A DNA stretch of 64,000 nucleotides, taken from Paenibacillus oleatilyticus. Lineage in GTDB: Bacteria > Bacillota > Bacilli > Paenibacillales > NBRC-103111. This document shows positions 31,159 to 39,800 of this stretch, one piece after another. The stretch is taken from positions 119,784-183,783 of the forward strand of contig NZ_JAHNZO010000013.1 of the NCBI RefSeq assembly GCF_018998565.1, written 5' to 3'. The position numbers and the translations under genes are program-made. A model generated the notes under the pieces. It saw only the letters and a program-made list of their open reading frames with translations, searched no databases and was not told the origin of the DNA. The first letter of the stretch is position 1. The number at the start of each line of letters is the position of its first letter.

Positions 31159-32127
31159 TTACACCCACCACATTTCGCCAAGCGGCTCTTTGATGAGGAT
31201 TTGCTGCAGGTTTTGTACCGCTTTCGTAAAGCCTTCGTCCACCGACATCAAGCCGTCTTCATGCTCGATGCTGACGACATAGTCGTAGCCGACCAAGCGA
31301 AGCGCGCTGATGATATCCGCCCACGTCTTGAGATCGTGCCCATAGCCGACGGTGCGGAACTGCCAAGCGCGGTCCAGCATATTCGCATAGGACTGCATAT
31401 CGGTGACGCCGTAACGGTTGACGTTGATCGGATCGATCGACGTATCTTTGGCATGGAAATGGTGAATGGCGCCTGCGCGGCCGAGAATGTTCACCGCCTG
31501 CACCGGATCGATGCCCTGCCACCACATATGGCTCGGGTCCAGGTTCGCGCCGATGACGTCGCCGGCCGCTTCGCGCAGACGCAGCAGCGTAGCCGGAGTA
31601 TGGACGGAGAAGCCGCCGTGCAGCTCAAGACCGAATTTCACGCCGCGCTCGGAGGCGTATTTACCGGTTTCCGTCCAGTACGGAATCACTTTGTTGGCCC
31701 ACTGCCAATCGAGAATCTCTTGGAAATCGGGCGGCCAAGGAGCTACCGGCCAGTTCGGATATTTCGCATTATCGGAATCTCCCGGGCAGCCGGAGAACGC
31801 ATTGACGACAGGCACCTCGAGCTTCTGGGCAAGGTCTACCGTTTTGAGCAGCGCTTCGTGATCGGCTTGGGCGAGCGCTTTTTGCGGATGGAGCGGGTTG
31901 CCGTGGCAGCTGAGCGCGCTGATCGTCAGTCCGCGGGATTCGATCGCTTGCTTGAAGGCTTTCAGCTTGCCGTTATCGCTGAGCAGCACGTCCGGGTCGC
32001 AGTGTGCTTTGCCGGGGTAACCGCCGGTGCCGATTTCAACAGCGTCCAGACCTTTGGATGCAATGTAGTCAAGCGCTTCTTCGAAAGGCTTCTGCTGGAA
32101 TAATACCGTGAAAACACCTAATTTCAT
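31159..32127 (-). CDS. Sugar phosphate isomerase/epimerase family protein (xylose isomerase-like TIM barrel)
   Basis: A 322-aa cytosolic TIM-barrel protein of the IolE/Hyi/AP-endonuclease-2 superfamily. The divalent-metal ligands typical of the fold are visible: Glu in FGLELHGGFS, Asp and His in ANLDPSHMWW, His in IHHFHAKDTS, and Glu in VVSIEHEDGL. Its exact substrate (inositol, hexulose or other polyol) cannot be told, and no pathway gene is adjacent. ATG 32127 follows GGAGGTG. It has its own promoter (32184-32211) and terminator. Confidence 0.88.
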   Translation of the reverse strand: MKLGVFTVLFQQKPFEEALDYIASKGLDAVEIGTGGYPGKAHCDPDVLLSDNGKLKAFKQAIESRGLTISALSCHGNPLHPQKALAQADHEALLKTVDLAQKLEVPVVNAFSGCPGDSDNAKYPNWPVAPWPPDFQEILDWQWANKVIPYWTETGKYASERGVKFGLELHGGFSVHTPATLLRLREAAGDVIGANLDPSHMWWQGIDPVQAVNILGRAGAIHHFHAKDTSIDPINVNRYGVTDMQSYANMLDRAWQFRTVGYGHDLKTWADIISALRLVGYDYVVSIEHEDGLMSVDEGFTKAVQNLQQILIKEPLGEMWWV

Positions 32128-32481
32128 GGGACACCTCCGAAAATAATCAAAATGAACGCGCGTACAATAGAACGCTCAACCAAATTATATCATTATTTGC
32201 TCACAGCTCAAAGTAGGAGTTTCGGACATCATGTATTGGATGTCGCTTTTTCGTAAAAAGTTCACTACTCAGTCTAAAACGTTCATCGTCTGAATATAAT
32301 TGGTCAGCATTCGGAACCACGTTCTCCTTCCATGGGGCCACTCTTTTTTTCGGTGATTTTCGACAAAAGCGCCCGACAACGTTCCCGTTTCTTTTCCTTT
32401 TGATTGGTTTACAATGGAAACAATTCTCTTCGGACTAGGGGAGGGAAGGGGCAACTTTTTAAAGAAAGGGCGGATCGTTAG
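32128..32481. other. 354-nt region between divergent genes
   Basis: Holds the minus-strand promoter (32184-32211). The plus half is pyrimidine-rich then carries TTGATTGGTTTACA and a purine-rich stretch before the 98-aa gene. No clear promoter was fixed for that gene and no coding frame is supported. Confidence 0.5.
32184..32211 (-). promoter_or_regulatory. Promoter of the TIM-barrel isomerase gene
   Basis: Minus strand -35 TTGAGC (32211-32206), 16-nt spacer, -10 TATAAT (32189-32184), about 57 nt before the start codon. Confidence 0.6.
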
Positions 32482-32778
32482 ATGAGCAAAGATACGCAAA
32501 TTGTTGAAACGGCATCAGGAACCTGGTTACGTTTCCCAAACAACTTTAAAAAGTTTCACTGCTTGGTGGAACTGCCCGATCAGCTCTCGCTCAACATTAA
32601 TACGAAATCGGGCTGCGTACATGTACATAAGAAGGACTGCGACGATGTGTTTCAATATGTGGGGGAATTGTATATAACGGCGAACGGCAATCAGCTGCAA
32701 TGCACCGTTCAAGCTGCTCCGGCCAAAGAAGAAGTGATGGAGACGCCCGCGTCCGGGAAGCAATCCGATGCCAGTTGA
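32482..32778 (+). CDS. Hypothetical 98-aa protein
   Basis: Not recognised. A small soluble protein with no signal peptide or membrane helix. It has a beta-rich middle with two Cys/His clusters (GCVHVHKKDCDD, then QLQCTV) and a disordered, Glu/Ala/Ser-rich tail from about residue 78. The Cys/His spacing might bind a metal, but it is not a standard zinc motif. AAAGGGCGG lies about 9 nt before ATG 32482, and a terminator follows, so it is a credible monocistronic gene. It sits at the tail of the Dlt-like operon in convergent orientation, with no evidence of a shared role. Confidence 0.65.
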   Translation: MSKDTQIVETASGTWLRFPNNFKKFHCLVELPDQLSLNINTKSGCVHVHKKDCDDVFQYVGELYITANGNQLQCTVQAAPAKEEVMETPASGKQSDAS

Positions 32779-32800
32779 GGTATATTCGCGAGTTCGCGTG

Positions 32801-32838
32801 AAAAAAACAAGCAGCGCCCGCAAAGGGACGCTGCTTTT
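32801..32838. terminator. Bidirectional terminator between the 98-aa gene and the Dlt-like operon
   Basis: AAGCAGCG pairs with CGCTGCTT around CCCGCAAAGGGA, with A7 on the left and TTTT on the right, so it can end both convergent units. Confidence 0.75.
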
Positions 32839-32845
32839 ATCATAC

Positions 32846-33997
32846 TTAGAACGGCCAGTTCAGAAGACCGCGGTAGATGTGGAGTACCGTTTCGCTTTTG
32901 CCGCTGTAGACGATAACCGCCGCGGTAACGATCAACTGAGTTAACGCGCATCGGGCGTAGAAGTACGTCCGGGATACTTTTTTCTTGTTGACCGTCGTCT
33001 TTCCGAGCAGGTTCTCCAGCGCGATCAGCACGCCGTGGTAGACGCCCCACAGCAGGTACAGCCAGCTAAAGCCGTGCCATAGCCCGATCAGCACCATGAT
33101 GAGGATGGACAGACCGGCTGCCGTCCATTTGGTCGGCGTTTGGCGCGAGAAAAATATAAAAATATGATCGCGGAACCAGTCGCCAAGCGTGGCGTGCCAA
33201 TTGCGCCAGTACTGCGTCAGCGTCGGGGACTGGAACGGTTTCTTGAAGTTTTCCGGTATGTTGTAGCCCATCAGCCGTCCGAAGCCGATCGCAATATCGG
33301 AATACCCGGAGAAATCAAAGTAGATCAGGGCATAGAACCAGACCATCAAAAATAGCGATTGATGCGTATACAGCTCTTGCCCGGACATGACATTGAACAC
33401 GTCGGTCATCCAGGTGACCAGCACGATCTTCTTGAACATACCGAGAATGATGCGCTTGAGGCTGCTCTCCATCTGTGCGGCATCCACCCGATACGGCTGC
33501 TTCGTATCCGCCATGAAATCGCGGAATTTGAGAATCGGGCCGGACGTGAACGTCGGGATGAACAAAATAAAGTTAAAGTAATCGACGACCTTCGCGCGGG
33601 CGTCTTTGCCGAAGAAGTAGGCGAAATACAGGGCATCGATCACCTTAAGCACGTTGTAAATCAAGCCGAGTACAATGACAACGTCGAACAGCGGGTGAGT
33701 GAATACCTCCATGCCGAACAGCCGCAGCGAGCAGACAGCGGCCACATTGGCGGCGATCAGCAGAATGAACCAGCCCTTGCGAAAGCGCGACGTGTGGCTC
33801 AAAAATAGAAAGGCCAAATAGTTCAGCGCCGTGTAGGCCAAGTAAAAGGCGAGCAGCTTTTTACTGAAGAGCAGCAAAAAGCATAGGTTGAACGCGAGCA
33901 GCAGCAGCCGCTTGTTATCCGCCCACCGCCGGGTTAAGGCAAGCACGAGCACCATGCCGGTCATAGCCATAACCGCGTTCATATTTAAATACCACAT
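32846..33997 (-). CDS. MBOAT family O-acyltransferase, DltB-like
   Basis: A 383-aa polytopic membrane-bound O-acyltransferase with ~10 hydrophobic segments. The MBOAT core has TSGPILKFRDF, FSGYSDIAIGFGRLMGYNIP, YWRNWHATLGDWFRDHIFIF and the catalytic-region histidine in LIGLWHGFSW, then LWGVYHG. DltB takes D-alanyl groups from carrier protein DltC across the membrane toward teichoic acids, and AlgI and PatA relatives use other donors. This one closes an operon that also encodes a carrier protein, a DltX-like peptide and a DltD-like protein, so a DltB-type role is inferred. ATG 33997 follows TTGGAGGA. The amino acid donor and acceptor polymer are unknown. Confidence 0.9.
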   Translation of the reverse strand: MWYLNMNAVMAMTGMVLVLALTRRWADNKRLLLLAFNLCFLLLFSKKLLAFYLAYTALNYLAFLFLSHTSRFRKGWFILLIAANVAAVCSLRLFGMEVFTHPLFDVVIVLGLIYNVLKVIDALYFAYFFGKDARAKVVDYFNFILFIPTFTSGPILKFRDFMADTKQPYRVDAAQMESSLKRIILGMFKKIVLVTWMTDVFNVMSGQELYTHQSLFLMVWFYALIYFDFSGYSDIAIGFGRLMGYNIPENFKKPFQSPTLTQYWRNWHATLGDWFRDHIFIFFSRQTPTKWTAAGLSILIMVLIGLWHGFSWLYLLWGVYHGVLIALENLLGKTTVNKKKVSRTYFYARCALTQLIVTAAVIVYSGKSETVLHIYRGLLNWPF

Positions 33998-34095
33998 CGA
34001 AGATTCCTCCAACATATGCATCCGCCGTGCGGGTCGGAAACCGGCCCGGAGCGGGACGGAAGGACCGATCGGGGCCCGCGCCGATCAAGACAAGA

Positions 34096-34206
34096 TCAGA
34101 ACCCTTCGTAGATGAACAATCCTTTGCCGGTAAAATAGATCAGCACCATGATGAGCATGGCGAGATAAACGATCACTTCGACGATTTTGCGAGCGAAGCG
34201 AGCCAT
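34096..34206 (-). CDS. DltX-like 36-aa membrane peptide
   Basis: The short frame begins at ATG 34206 behind the near-perfect AAGGAGGTG site and encodes 36 residues. A basic start (MARFARK) is followed by one membrane helix (VEVIVYLAMLIMVLIYF) and the end GLFIYEGF. Known DltX peptides have the same size, one helix and a conserved C-terminal FIYNEF-like motif that enters the DltB/DltD complex. The gene overlaps the end of the DltD-like gene by 34 nt and precedes the MBOAT gene, the expected partners. A longer 98-codon frame in the same register lies inside the upstream gene and is not real. Confidence 0.8.
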   Translation of the reverse strand: MARFARKIVEVIVYLAMLIMVLIYFTGKGLFIYEGF

Positions 34207-35141
34207 GCGTCCACCTCCTTCGTAAACACCGGAGCGCCTTCCTGACGGCTCAGATGGACGAGATCGTGAAAATATTTCGGATCGTAGGTCGTCAGCAGAT
34301 CCAGCGTAGGAACCCCGGCCGCCTGCAGGCGGCGGTTGACTTCTTCCTGCAAAGCGGACATGTAGCGCGGCAGCTTGTAGCCGCGGTTCCAAGGCATCCA
34401 GACGACGCGCAGCGGCAAGCCTTGCTGCTTGCTGTAAGCGATGATGAAGTCCAAGGCGTCCAGATTGTTCTTGAAATCGCGGTTGGTCATCCAGCCGAAG
34501 CGCTGCTCGTACTCATCCCACTTTTTTCGGAGATCCTCGTCGGATTTTCGGCCGAAGTAGAGCTCCTTATCGATCCAGCGCGGCTGGTAAGCCAGCGGAT
34601 CGGATGCGCTGAGCTTTAGCGTCTCCGGGAACCGGGCGCATGCTTCGAACCGGGTGGCATCCTGCTTCAGCAGCCCTTGGTACAAGCCGCAGGCAAGCTC
34701 CGTCCCGGTATCGCGGAAATAGTCGCGGTACGCGTAGACGTAAGGCTGGTACCAAGGCTTGAACCACTGGTAAGTCGGGTCCGTATCCAGGCTGTCGATC
34801 ATCGTATGCACGTCGATGCCGACAACAAGCTGTCCCTCTACATGGAAACGCTGCTGCTCCAGAATCGCTTTCAGATCGGTCAGCTTTCCATAGGAGAGCC
34901 CGAGCTCCACCAGCTTGGCGGTCGAATCCGATTCGATATACGCCCCCGTCACCGCGGAGTTGCCGTAGAAGGCCGGTCCCCGATTTTGCCAATCGTGATG
35001 GAAGAGCGTCTTCGTAAAATCGTTCTTATAAAAACGCCGCGACGTGACCATCGGGTCCCACCAGGAGATGAGGACGTCCGACAGCACGAAAGCGGCCAAC
35101 AGCAGCAGCACGAAGCTGTTTTTGCGAAGAAAAGCGATCAT
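34173..35141 (-). CDS. DltD-like SGNH-type membrane-anchored protein
   Basis: A 322-aa protein with one N-terminal membrane helix (~9-27, SFVLLLLAAFVLSDVLISWW) and an extracellular SGNH/GDSL-like domain. The nucleophile is probably Ser62 in FYGNSAVTGAY (GNS in place of GDS), and the Asp-x-x-His pair is D293/H296 in YFHDLVHLSRQ. DltD and AlgJ/AlgX share this architecture and hand acyl groups to the surface polymer or act beside the MBOAT. It precedes the DltX-like and MBOAT genes. The start is uncertain: ATG 35141 has no strong ribosome site, and TTG 35165 would add 8 residues. Confidence 0.78.
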   Translation of the reverse strand: MIAFLRKNSFVLLLLAAFVLSDVLISWWDPMVTSRRFYKNDFTKTLFHHDWQNRGPAFYGNSAVTGAYIESDSTAKLVELGLSYGKLTDLKAILEQQRFHVEGQLVVGIDVHTMIDSLDTDPTYQWFKPWYQPYVYAYRDYFRDTGTELACGLYQGLLKQDATRFEACARFPETLKLSASDPLAYQPRWIDKELYFGRKSDEDLRKKWDEYEQRFGWMTNRDFKNNLDALDFIIAYSKQQGLPLRVVWMPWNRGYKLPRYMSALQEEVNRRLQAAGVPTLDLLTTYDPKYFHDLVHLSRQEGAPVFTKEVDAWLASLAKSSK

Positions 35142-35211
35142 AACGGGAAAACCCACACTTTCCAATGAAGGCGATCATTAGTTATTAATCACAGAATCAC
35201 GGATTATGGCG

Positions 35212-36408
35212 TTAGAGCGATTTTTGCTGCCACGCGTGGTACTGCTCGCGGAACGCTGCAGGCCAGTTCGCTTCGTCCAATCCGTATTGCGCGAAGAAGG
35301 CGAACGCCCAGCGCTCGATGCCGAACCCGACGCAGCCGGTAACCGCATTGCGCTTGCCCATTTTAATATTAAACGCATTGCCGAACGTGCTGCTGTGGAA
35401 GTTGATGGAGCTGCAGGCGATCGACTTGTTGATATTCGGAATCGTCAGCCGGAGCTCGTACTTCATTTCTTGATTCCGCTGGAAGGACGCTTTGACCTGG
35501 AAGTCGTTCGTGAAAAACGGATCGTTCGCGATTTCCAGCACGCTGTCCACGTTCCATTCGACGGCCAGCTCCTTCAAATATTCGATGGCCTGCAGCCGGT
35601 TCTCCTTTACGTAATCCGGCTTGCCGACGAAGATGATCTCCCGCATGCTGAAATCGAGCAGGCGTCCGAAGTCCGTATGATTGCGCGATTCGAAGCGGTG
35701 GCACTTGGAAATGGCTGTCACGGTCACGCCGTCGCCTTCGAGCGTTTCGTTCTGCAGCCCTTCGTAGCAGTGGTAGCAGGTCGAAGGGTTCATCGTAAAT
35801 TTCGGCTTTGCCAGGTTGGCGTTCAGATCGAGCGGCTGCTCCTGCTTCCAGCCACCGGCATCGCGGATCGATTGGGAGAACGCTTCGATGATTTCGAGGT
35901 CCTCGCGCAGGTGCGACAGGAAGTGAATGTGCTCCGGAAACGAAGTAAAGTGATTCGTCTTGTTCAGCGTATCGCAATGAATGACGGCCGGGTATTGCTC
36001 CTCCGTAATTCCTGCAAAACGGTTCGCGATTTTCGTGACGAAGCTGTAGTCGAGAAAGCGCATCAGACTGGAGAACGGCTCGCGGAAAATGAACAAGCCC
36101 GGCTCCAGCACTTTGATGATTTTGCGCTCGACGAGCTCGGCGATGATATCGCCTTCGTAGGGGGTATCGACCTTATGCTCGAACAGGATATTTTCCTTGA
36201 AGCCGAAATCTCCTTGCGAGAAGCGGTCGATCAGCTTGCGTACCTGCTCTTCGATGGCGGCGTTGCCTTTCGGGGAGTCGTGAACGATATGAATGTGCCC
36301 GGATTCAAGCCGGATGTCGCGGATGGTTTCGTCAATAAACGCCGCGGCGTATTTGAGCTGCCCGTGCTGACTGGAGACAAGTCCCTCCAAAGAAACGACG
36401 CATTCCAT
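35212..36408 (-). CDS. Class II aminoacyl-tRNA synthetase-like amino acid:[carrier protein] ligase
   Basis: A 398-aa protein that looks like the catalytic core of an atypical seryl-tRNA synthetase without a tRNA-binding arm. Class II motif 2 is CHRFESRNHTDFGRLLDF (Arg238) with MREIIFVG, and motif 3 is GCVGFGIERWAFAF (Arg366). Likely zinc ligands known for amino acid:[carrier protein] ligases are C211 (PSTCYHCYEG), E240 and C359. Such enzymes (e.g. Bradyrhizobium Bll0957) activate glycine or alanine and load it on the phosphopantetheine of a small carrier protein. The carrier gene ends 4 nt upstream, so they are a natural pair. The first ~80 residues are an extra N-terminal domain. It stands where dltA would be. 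AGAGAGG precedes ATG 36408. Amino acid specificity is not predictable here. Confidence 0.85.
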   Translation of the reverse strand: MECVVSLEGLVSSQHGQLKYAAAFIDETIRDIRLESGHIHIVHDSPKGNAAIEEQVRKLIDRFSQGDFGFKENILFEHKVDTPYEGDIIAELVERKIIKVLEPGLFIFREPFSSLMRFLDYSFVTKIANRFAGITEEQYPAVIHCDTLNKTNHFTSFPEHIHFLSHLREDLEIIEAFSQSIRDAGGWKQEQPLDLNANLAKPKFTMNPSTCYHCYEGLQNETLEGDGVTVTAISKCHRFESRNHTDFGRLLDFSMREIIFVGKPDYVKENRLQAIEYLKELAVEWNVDSVLEIANDPFFTNDFQVKASFQRNQEMKYELRLTIPNINKSIACSSINFHSSTFGNAFNIKMGKRNAVTGCVGFGIERWAFAFFAQYGLDEANWPAAFREQYHAWQQKSL

Positions 36409-36412
36409 GGGC

Positions 36413-36664
36413 TTACCTCTCTTTCTTGTTGTGGATGAACGTTGCGATTTCGCGGACGGTGTTGAGCGGGTACAGCATCAAGTCCTGATTCGTCACTTGG
36501 ATGCCGTACGTTTTCTCGATATGCGCGATCAGCGCCGTCGCTCCGATAGAATCAATATATCCATAATCGAACAAATGTACGTCTACGGAAAAATCGTCGT
36601 CATCGTCTTCGATTTCGTAACGGGTCTTGATGTGTGCCTCAAGCTGTTCCAGCAATTCCTGCAT
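36413..36664 (-). CDS. Acyl/aminoacyl carrier protein (DltC-like)
   Basis: An 83-aa four-helix carrier protein. The 4'-phosphopantetheine attachment serine is S39 in GYIDSIGATALIAHIEKTYG, with the usual acidic helix II. An unusually acidic run EIEDDDDDF precedes it. Short size and operon partners suggest an aminoacyl carrier comparable to DltC rather than fatty-acid ACP. ATG 36664 follows GAGGAGG; a longer frame to 36805 is untranslated leader. Located directly before the aaRS-like ligase gene. A phosphopantetheinyl transferase is not in the window. Confidence 0.9.
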   Translation of the reverse strand: MQELLEQLEAHIKTRYEIEDDDDDFSVDVHLFDYGYIDSIGATALIAHIEKTYGIQVTNQDLMLYPLNTVREIATFIHNKKER

Positions 36665-36727
36665 GGGGGAAGCCTCCTCGGAAATTAAGATCAAGCGATA
36701 TGCGCCGGGCTCGCAGCGAGTACCGGC

Positions 36728-36776
36728 AAAAAAGCGAGACGGCGATTGCGGGACCAGAGGGCCCCGCCGCAACCGT
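36728..36776 (-). terminator. Hairpin plus T-tract between the FG-GAP gene and the carrier protein gene
   Basis: On the minus strand ACGGTTGCGGCGGGG (36776-) pairs with CCCGCAATCGCCGT (-36739), then CTCGC and six Ts (36733-36728). The 5-nt gap before the Ts makes it a weak terminator. It may lower expression of the downstream five genes relative to the first. Confidence 0.45.
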
Positions 36777-36806
36777 CCGCGTGAAGAGTGAATGCAAGCT
36801 AACAAG

Positions 36807-39800
36807 CTAACGGGCCGTTTTGGCTACAGTCAATGTCACCGGATCACCGTAATGCGTGACCGTATAGGTCGATTTCGCTTCGTCCCGGTCGACGGTCAGC
36901 CCCGCTCCTTCGATGGTCAGCGGTTCGGCGCTGTAAATCTGCACTTGCTGCATGCCGGGTGCGTTCAGCTTCAGCGTCCAGCGGTCCGCCGATTTTTGCA
37001 GCTCGTACGGCACGTTCGAGCGCATCAGATGCGGCTCACTGCCGAGCGTCTCCGCCCGTTCGGGCGAGGTGAACCGGATGGCGGCCGTTTGCGGGACACC
37101 GAGGTACAGCTTGCCGCCGCGCGTATCGCGCACCTCGGCATCGGTGACGGCCTGTTTGGCCGCGTAAGGCTGCCCACGGTCGACGACAAGGCCGAGCGTG
37201 CCGCGGTATTCGGCGGCCTGCGCCGGAACACCGTCGGTGATCGCTTTGACGCGGAAACCGGGCTCGACGGTCATGCCGAGCATTTTCTTGATGCGGTCCA
37301 TGGCGACCTCGCGCCATGGCCGGTACAGCTCGACGCGGGTCGTCATCGCATTCAGGAACGAGCGCGCCATTTGGGGCTCGGTCATGAAGTTATAGCTGTA
37401 ATCGTCCCGAAGTTTGTCCAAATACCGGACGAATTCCAGCAGCTCCGGCACGCGGGTCGGGAAATGGTACTCGATATGCTCGAAATAATCGATCGGCAGG
37501 TCGAGCGCCGCGTACGCTTCGAAAATATCTTTCGTCGAATAATGCTTGTCCGTGCGCAGCACCGGCGCCGGGGTATTCAGCATCATCGGCTTGCTCAAGT
37601 CGGGCTCGCCCGCCGCATCGGTCATAAGAAACGGCAGACCCCAGTTATACTCGACGCCAAGGCGCGGATCGGCTTTGATATGCGACGGCTTGAAGCCGAA
37701 GTTGAACCAGATGCCGGATTCCCGCTCGTTGCGCAGCGTCTGGCTGCGGTCCGGATTGTTGATCCGCCATGTATGCTGGTTCGTGCCGGGCATATTCCAC
37801 GGAATGCCGAGCTTCTCGAACGCTTTCTGATGCAGCGCGATTTCCTGCTTTTCCTGCGCGTCGCTCGTAAAGTTATGGACAAAAATGTGCGGGTACAGCT
37901 CCAGACCGTTGTCCTTCGTGTACCGGATAAATTCGTTCAGTTGGTCCGCATACGGGAATTTCGGATCGTCGACGGTCGACGGGATGCCGAATTCGAGCTG
38001 CCCGACGATCAGATCGTCCTTGCCGTCCCCGTTCAGGTCGTACCAGAGCGGGACGGCGTTGTGCCCGCCGACGAGCGCGTGATTGCCGAGCTGGTTGACG
38101 GTTGCCGCTTCGATGACGCCTTTGTCCACCCAAGCGGTACGTCCGGCGCCCGAGTCCTCCTGAACGAATACGCGCAGGTCGCCTTCGCCGGTGCCGACGA
38201 CGAGGTCGGCTTTGCCGTCCCCGTTCATGTTGCGGACGGACGGCGCCGCAAACCGCGCAGCCAGCTTGAACAGCGCTTCGCCCGCGTGCCAGGCAACCGC
38301 GCCGTTCGCCCCGCGCGTGCCGCGGTACAGCGTCACCTGCCCGTCGGCATCCCCGATCACCAGATCGGGGACGCCGTCTCCGGTGACGTCGCCCACGGCC
38401 GGCGCGATCGGCGCCGCGCCGCGGATCGGCTTCCCGTCCGCCAGCAGCGGGACGGGCGCCTTGAACGCGCCGCCGACTTCGCCATAGGCGACCGCGAGCG
38501 TGCCGTCCGGCTGGCCGATCAGCAGATCCGGCCGGCCGTCGCCGTTCAGATCAACCGCCGCCACGCTGGCGTACGATCCGGCCTTTAGCGGCTCCCCGCT
38601 CGGGAGCCGCAAGGGCTCGCGCCGCGCGAACGCCGCCGGCGCTTTCAGATCCGCCGGGAGCTGCTGCCCGGCGTAGGCTCCTTCCGTTTCACCGGCGTTC
38701 CGGTAAACGTATAATCCGCCGTCGGCCGACCCGACGATCAGGTCGGGCCGGCCGTTGCCGGTAAGGTCGGCCAGCGCGGGGTACACGCGGTAGGGCAGCG
38801 TGATCGGATCGCCGAGCGAGCGGTAATCCGGATAATTGGCCAGCCGGATCGCCTCTCCGTCGGCGGACAGCCGCGTGCCGCTTGAATAGAACGAATTCGG
38901 CGTCTCGCCGGCGAAGGCGGGCTTGTCGTTCGTTCCGGTGTTCAAATGAACGACGACCGATTCCTGCCAACGCCCCCACGTGAACGACGAGCGGACCAGC
39001 GAGAACGAAGGGATCTGCTTGTACTTCTTAAGCAGCTCCGCCCACTGGATGCCTTCGCCGTCGCGGATCGCTTCAAGCGCCTCGAAATGGTTCTGATACG
39101 CCATCGCCGGACGGCCGTAAGGCCCGTACGACTTTTTGACGCTGTAGCCGAGCTTCGTCTTGGAGACGAATGCGGCGTATTCGCTGCGCAGCAAGGCGTT
39201 CCCGGCTGCGAACGTAAAATGGAAGTACGGCGCCAGCGGCAGCTGGCTGCGGTCGAAATACAGCGCGTCCGGGGTCGGCTTCTTGGCCGCGTTCGTGTCC
39301 GCCGCCAGCTTCTCGAAGCCGAGCTTCGGGTCCATGCCGCTGTTTAAATCATACCCCGTCACAAAATACCGGTTCGGCAGCAGCGTGCCGCTAAAAAACA
39401 CCGTGCCTTCCCCGTACCGGTTCAACGTATAAAGCGAGATGCCGTTCATCGAAGCGAGCGTCTGCGCCGTGGAAGGGACGAGCCCTTTTCCCCAGGAGAA
39501 CCGGCTTAAGCTTCCTTCGGTGTCGTGCCGGAAGAAGCTGTCTGCGAACGACCGAAGCAGCTGCTGGACGCTCTGCAGGTCGGCATCTACTTCCGGATAA
39601 GACCAGAGGGACGGACTTCCGCCTCCGGCTCCGAGCGCACTGCTGGCCGGCGCGGGGACGTCGACGACTTGTCCCGCTCCGAGAAAGCTGGGGTCAAAAT
39701 CGTCCGCAAACGGGTTCTCAAGAAATAAATGCCCGCCTTCCCGGACGTAAGCTTGAAGCAGCTCCCGCTCGGAGTCTGTCATGCTCCCGTGCAGCGACGG

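Noticed and set aside
34207..34392. 98-codon version of the DltX-like gene
   Set aside because: The added part is the out-of-frame end of the DltD-like gene; the AAGGAGG site fixes the start at 34206.
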